From Christensenellaceae bacterium (GTDB lineage: Bacteria; Bacillota; Clostridia; Christensenellales; CAAEEZ01), in NCBI GenBank assembly GCA_020024085.1, contig JAHHUG010000004.1, positions 1 through 35,275 of the forward strand: a DNA stretch of 35,275 nucleotides, written 5' to 3'. This document shows positions 33,083-35,275 of the stretch, in pieces. The position numbers and the translations under genes were made by a program. Positions within the stretch are counted from its first letter, which is position 1, and the number at the start of each line of letters is the position of its first letter. The notes beneath the pieces are model-generated. The model worked only from the letters and a program-made list of their open reading frames with translations. It ran no database searches and had not been told where the DNA came from.

Positions 33083-33106
33083 AAAAAGCACCACCGAAGT
33101 GATGCT
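33081..33106 (-). terminator. Terminator of the HAD-IIA gene
   Basis: An 8-bp stem (33087-33094 with 33099-33106, one G-T pair) closes a TTCG tetraloop on the minus strand and is followed by seven T. The C(UUCG)G loop is exceptionally stable. Confidence 0.85.
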
Positions 33107-33131
33107 AATTTATTTTTACAATATTTAATTT

Positions 33132-33923
33132 TTATTTTTTTATTTTATTTGGGATTTCAGTAATATCATTAACTACAAGGTCAGGATTCATTTTGCTATC
33201 AGCAAGCATCTTTTTTGTAGTTTCGCCACTCAAAACTAGTATTGAATAAAAATCATTATTTATTCCAAATGCAGTATCAGTGTAAAGCCTATCCCCTACC
33301 ATTGCAATCTCGTTGCTTTCTAGCTTAAACCTATCCTTAATGCAATTTGCCATAATTGAGTATGGTTTGCCACAAATATAGTCAGGTAGTCTTTTTGTTG
33401 CTACCTCAATCATTTTGATAAATGAGCCAACATCTGGCATATCTCCAAGTGGTGCTGGACAAACATTATCGGGGTGAGTTGCAATATAATCCTTACCATC
33501 AAGCAACATCAAGCAGAACTTATACAAATTGTCGTATGTAAGTGTGGTATCAAAGCCAAGCACAGCGACATCAGCTTTATCATAATCCACGATTTCAATT
33601 CCGTAGCTTGATATTTCCTCTTTTAAAGTATCAGTTCCAAGCAAAAATATCTTCTTATTTGGATATTTTTTTAAGATAAACTCACTGGTTGCCATACCAC
33701 TGGTATAAATTTCATCTTTTGAAACCTCTAAACCCATTTTGGCAAGTTTTTCAACATACGCTTGTTGTGATTTTGAAGAATTGTTTGTCAAAAAACAAAT
33801 CTTTTTGCCCATTTTTTTAAGAGTATTTATTGTATCAAAGGCACCGGGAATCTCGTTTTCGCCAAGATAAACTGTTCCGTCCATATCCAATAAATACAAT
33901 TTTACATCATTAATACTTTTCAT
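33132..33923 (-). CDS. HAD-IIA family phosphatase (NagD/PNPase-like)
   Basis: The 263-residue protein matches class IIA HAD hydrolases (NagD, glycerol-phosphatase and p-nitrophenylphosphatase group). The nucleophile motif is LLDMDGTVYLG, motif II is FLTNNSSKS, the cap domain lies between, and motifs III/IV are in GKPYSIMANCI and AMVGDRLYTDTAFG. Members dephosphorylate nucleoside monophosphates, glycerol phosphates or similar compounds; its place next to a glycerol-1-phosphate dehydrogenase homologue makes a glycerol phosphate worth considering, but this is inference. No Shine-Dalgarno precedes ATG 33923; a TTGATA/TAAAAT promoter ends 6 bases before it. Confidence 0.9.
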   Translation of the reverse strand: MKSINDVKLYLLDMDGTVYLGENEIPGAFDTINTLKKMGKKICFLTNNSSKSQQAYVEKLAKMGLEVSKDEIYTSGMATSEFILKKYPNKKIFLLGTDTLKEEISSYGIEIVDYDKADVAVLGFDTTLTYDNLYKFCLMLLDGKDYIATHPDNVCPAPLGDMPDVGSFIKMIEVATKRLPDYICGKPYSIMANCIKDRFKLESNEIAMVGDRLYTDTAFGINNDFYSILVLSGETTKKMLADSKMNPDLVVNDITEIPNKIKK

Positions 33924-33929
33924 AAGTTT

Positions 33930-33958
33930 ATTTTACAATATAACTAAAGTTTTATCAA
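33930..33958 (-). promoter_or_regulatory. Leaderless-type promoter of the HAD-IIA gene
   Basis: On the minus strand TTGATA (33953-33958), 17 bases, TAAAAT (33930-33935), then AAACTT and ATG (33923). Both elements have one mismatch to consensus. It overlaps the space after the upstream gene. Confidence 0.7.
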
Positions 33959-33972
33959 CTAATAACACTATG

Positions 33973-35190
33973 TTAAAGCATTTCCTCCAAAAAACCAGTC
34001 TTTTTCATATAACTATACAAGCTATTTTCACAAATTAATCCGGCAAGTGATGTAACCGATAACAAATCGGTTGCTTTTATGTATCCACCAAGCCAATATC
34101 CTGCATCTTTGTAGCATCTTCTAAATATCTTTGCATACTTTTCGTTATCAATGCACTTCAAAAATTTGAGAAAATCAACTCTATATTCCTTGATTAAGTA
34201 TCCAATCGCAGTAATATTTTGCTCTTTATACTCTACAAACTTTTCTTTGGAGTAATTATATTCCCCGTTTAACCTTAAATTAAGTAGTTTCAACCCCTTT
34301 ACATAGTCGGCTGGGATAAGTGTATCTACTAAATACCCCTCCAAAAATGATGTGTACAAATCCACCAATACATAGGTTGCGAGAAACAAATTTTCTCCAT
34401 AAAATCTACTATTTTCGCCCTTTGAAAGTAGGTATGCAATTGCATTGCTAGAGCTATTAAAACTGCCAAGATAATTTCTTGCAAGAGAAATTTTTAATAA
34501 AGTTGTCATCAAATATGTTAGTTGATTATTTGTTGTTTCGTAGTTTTTTGTAAAATTATCAAGCAAATTTCTTACATCATTTGCAACTGTCATACAATAT
34601 TTACCACGATAAATTGCCTTTTTGTATTCTAGCATAAATAACGACAAATAGGAGTTGTACACTGCCCCAATTCCACTTGCTACAAGATATTCTGGACATC
34701 TTGAATAAATTTCACTATCTGCAATCACAAACTTTGGGCTTGTACAATACTCAATTTTATCGTTAAAAATACAATCTTTGTCAAGGTAGCTGTCCGTTGA
34801 TGGAGCTGTTGCAATAAGCCCATAATCATTACCCCTCAAGTATGCTGAATAGCGTACAACAGTAGCTATACTACCACTGCCAATTCCCACAAAAAATCGA
34901 ACATTATCCTCAAGATTTAGTAGCCTTTCGGTATCGGCTTTTGTAGGATAAATCAATTTTTCATAGCATATTTCACTGATATCAAACCCATTTTTTACAA
35001 GGATTTCTAGTGCTTTTTGTGCAGTTTCACTTACTGCTTTATCATAAACTATCGCAATTCTTGCTATTCCGTAATATTTTTTTAGCAACAAATTAAGTTG
35101 TGCGATACTCCCACTTGATAGTAAAATTTCCGTATCTATACTATGTATTTTGCCACAATCACAATTAAAACTTTCATTTAGGTTAAGCAT
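33973..35190 (-). CDS. Glycerol-1-phosphate dehydrogenase (AraM/EgsA) homologue lacking metal ligands
   Basis: The 405-residue protein aligns by pattern with sn-glycerol-1-phosphate dehydrogenases of the iron-alcohol-dehydrogenase superfamily: GIGSGSIATVVRY (about 102-114) for the NAD site and IATAPSTDSYL (126-136) for the substrate loop. The metal ligands are not where expected. AGFGD reads SGIGA (Asp to Ala at 176), the GSEH segment reads NSSSN (about 245-249), and the HGE segment reads YGE (Y264). The protein is therefore probably not a normal metal-dependent dehydrogenase; a pseudoenzyme or a new activity is possible. GGGGG lies five bases before ATG 35190, behind an extended -10 (TGCTACTAT). 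It is separate from the HAD gene by 49 bases. Confidence 0.75.
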   Translation of the reverse strand: MLNLNESFNCDCGKIHSIDTEILLSSGSIAQLNLLLKKYYGIARIAIVYDKAVSETAQKALEILVKNGFDISEICYEKLIYPTKADTERLLNLEDNVRFFVGIGSGSIATVVRYSAYLRGNDYGLIATAPSTDSYLDKDCIFNDKIEYCTSPKFVIADSEIYSRCPEYLVASGIGAVYNSYLSLFMLEYKKAIYRGKYCMTVANDVRNLLDNFTKNYETTNNQLTYLMTTLLKISLARNYLGSFNSSSNAIAYLLSKGENSRFYGENLFLATYVLVDLYTSFLEGYLVDTLIPADYVKGLKLLNLRLNGEYNYSKEKFVEYKEQNITAIGYLIKEYRVDFLKFLKCIDNEKYAKIFRRCYKDAGYWLGGYIKATDLLSVTSLAGLICENSLYSYMKKTGFLEEML

Positions 35191-35207
35191 AATTACCCCC
35201 TAGCAAA

Positions 35208-35216
35208 ATAGTAGCA
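35208..35216 (-). promoter_or_regulatory. Possible extended -10 promoter of the glycerol-1-phosphate dehydrogenase homologue
   Basis: TGC-TACTAT on the minus strand. The start would fall next to the GGGGG ribosome-binding site, leaving a leader of only about 11 bases. No good -35 at 17 bases. Confidence 0.4.
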
Positions 35217-35275
35217 TAATAAGAACTTAAAAATTTTTATTATTATATAATAAAAAAACGAGTACTATCATATTT

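Noticed and set aside
33047..33094. GTG-started N-terminal extension of the YwmB-like protein
   Set aside because: The GTG lies within the stem of the HAD-IIA terminator, and the extension has no ribosome-binding site; the ATG at 33046 begins a normal signal segment.

Overview
The window reads as chromosome of a low-GC, Gram-positive Bacillota, most likely an uncultured or gut-type member of the Clostridia. The support is a very AT-rich composition with AT-ending codons, WhiA, HPr kinase, SpoVG, bL31 with a zinc site, a YwmB/SpoIIQ-like pair, and a DUF5685 plus Cys-rich J-like protein pair. The gene order uvrC/hprK/murB/whiA/dnaE/pfkA is also characteristic. Nearly everything is on the minus strand; only an atypical medium-chain dehydrogenase homologue and spoVG are on the plus strand. 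No rRNA, tRNA, CRISPR array, transposase or phage gene was seen.

Layout on the minus strand, from high to low coordinates. A glycerol-1-phosphate dehydrogenase homologue without recognisable metal ligands lies at 35190-33973. A HAD-IIA phosphatase follows (33923-33132). A two-gene YwmB-like + SpoIIQ-like M23 unit comes next (33046-31992), then an acyl-CoA-synthetase-like ANL protein (31907-30360). A three-gene anaerobic glycerol-3-phosphate-dehydrogenase-type operon (30039-26692) is driven by a perfect consensus promoter with a 9-4-9 palindrome over its start site. spoVG (+) and murC (-) are divergent. The dehydrogenase homologue (+) is divergent from rpmE, which precedes a DUF1385-PrmC fusion and prfA. 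A six-gene operon follows (20282-15370): small P-loop ATPase, thrC, trpS, DUF5685, Cys-rich J-like protein, ECF-S-like membrane protein.

A 392-base gap (14978-15369) contains a possible decayed small gene and the promoter of an orphan ArsR regulator (14977-14645). Then come uvrC, a Cof-type HAD phosphatase, hprK-murB-whiA-dnaE, pfkA, a 23S rRNA uracil methyltransferase with a DnaQ-like exonuclease, and a MATE transporter.

The genes mix central housekeeping (replication, excision repair, cell wall, translation termination, glycolysis, carbon regulation) with lipid/glycerol metabolism and a few poorly characterised clostridial proteins. The most striking non-coding pattern is that six genes have no Shine-Dalgarno sequence but carry a -10-like hexamer ending 5-6 bases before ATG, which predicts leaderless mRNAs. 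Most other genes, both first genes and operon-internal ones, have clear Shine-Dalgarno sites. All calls are made by reading the sequence; no database search was run.
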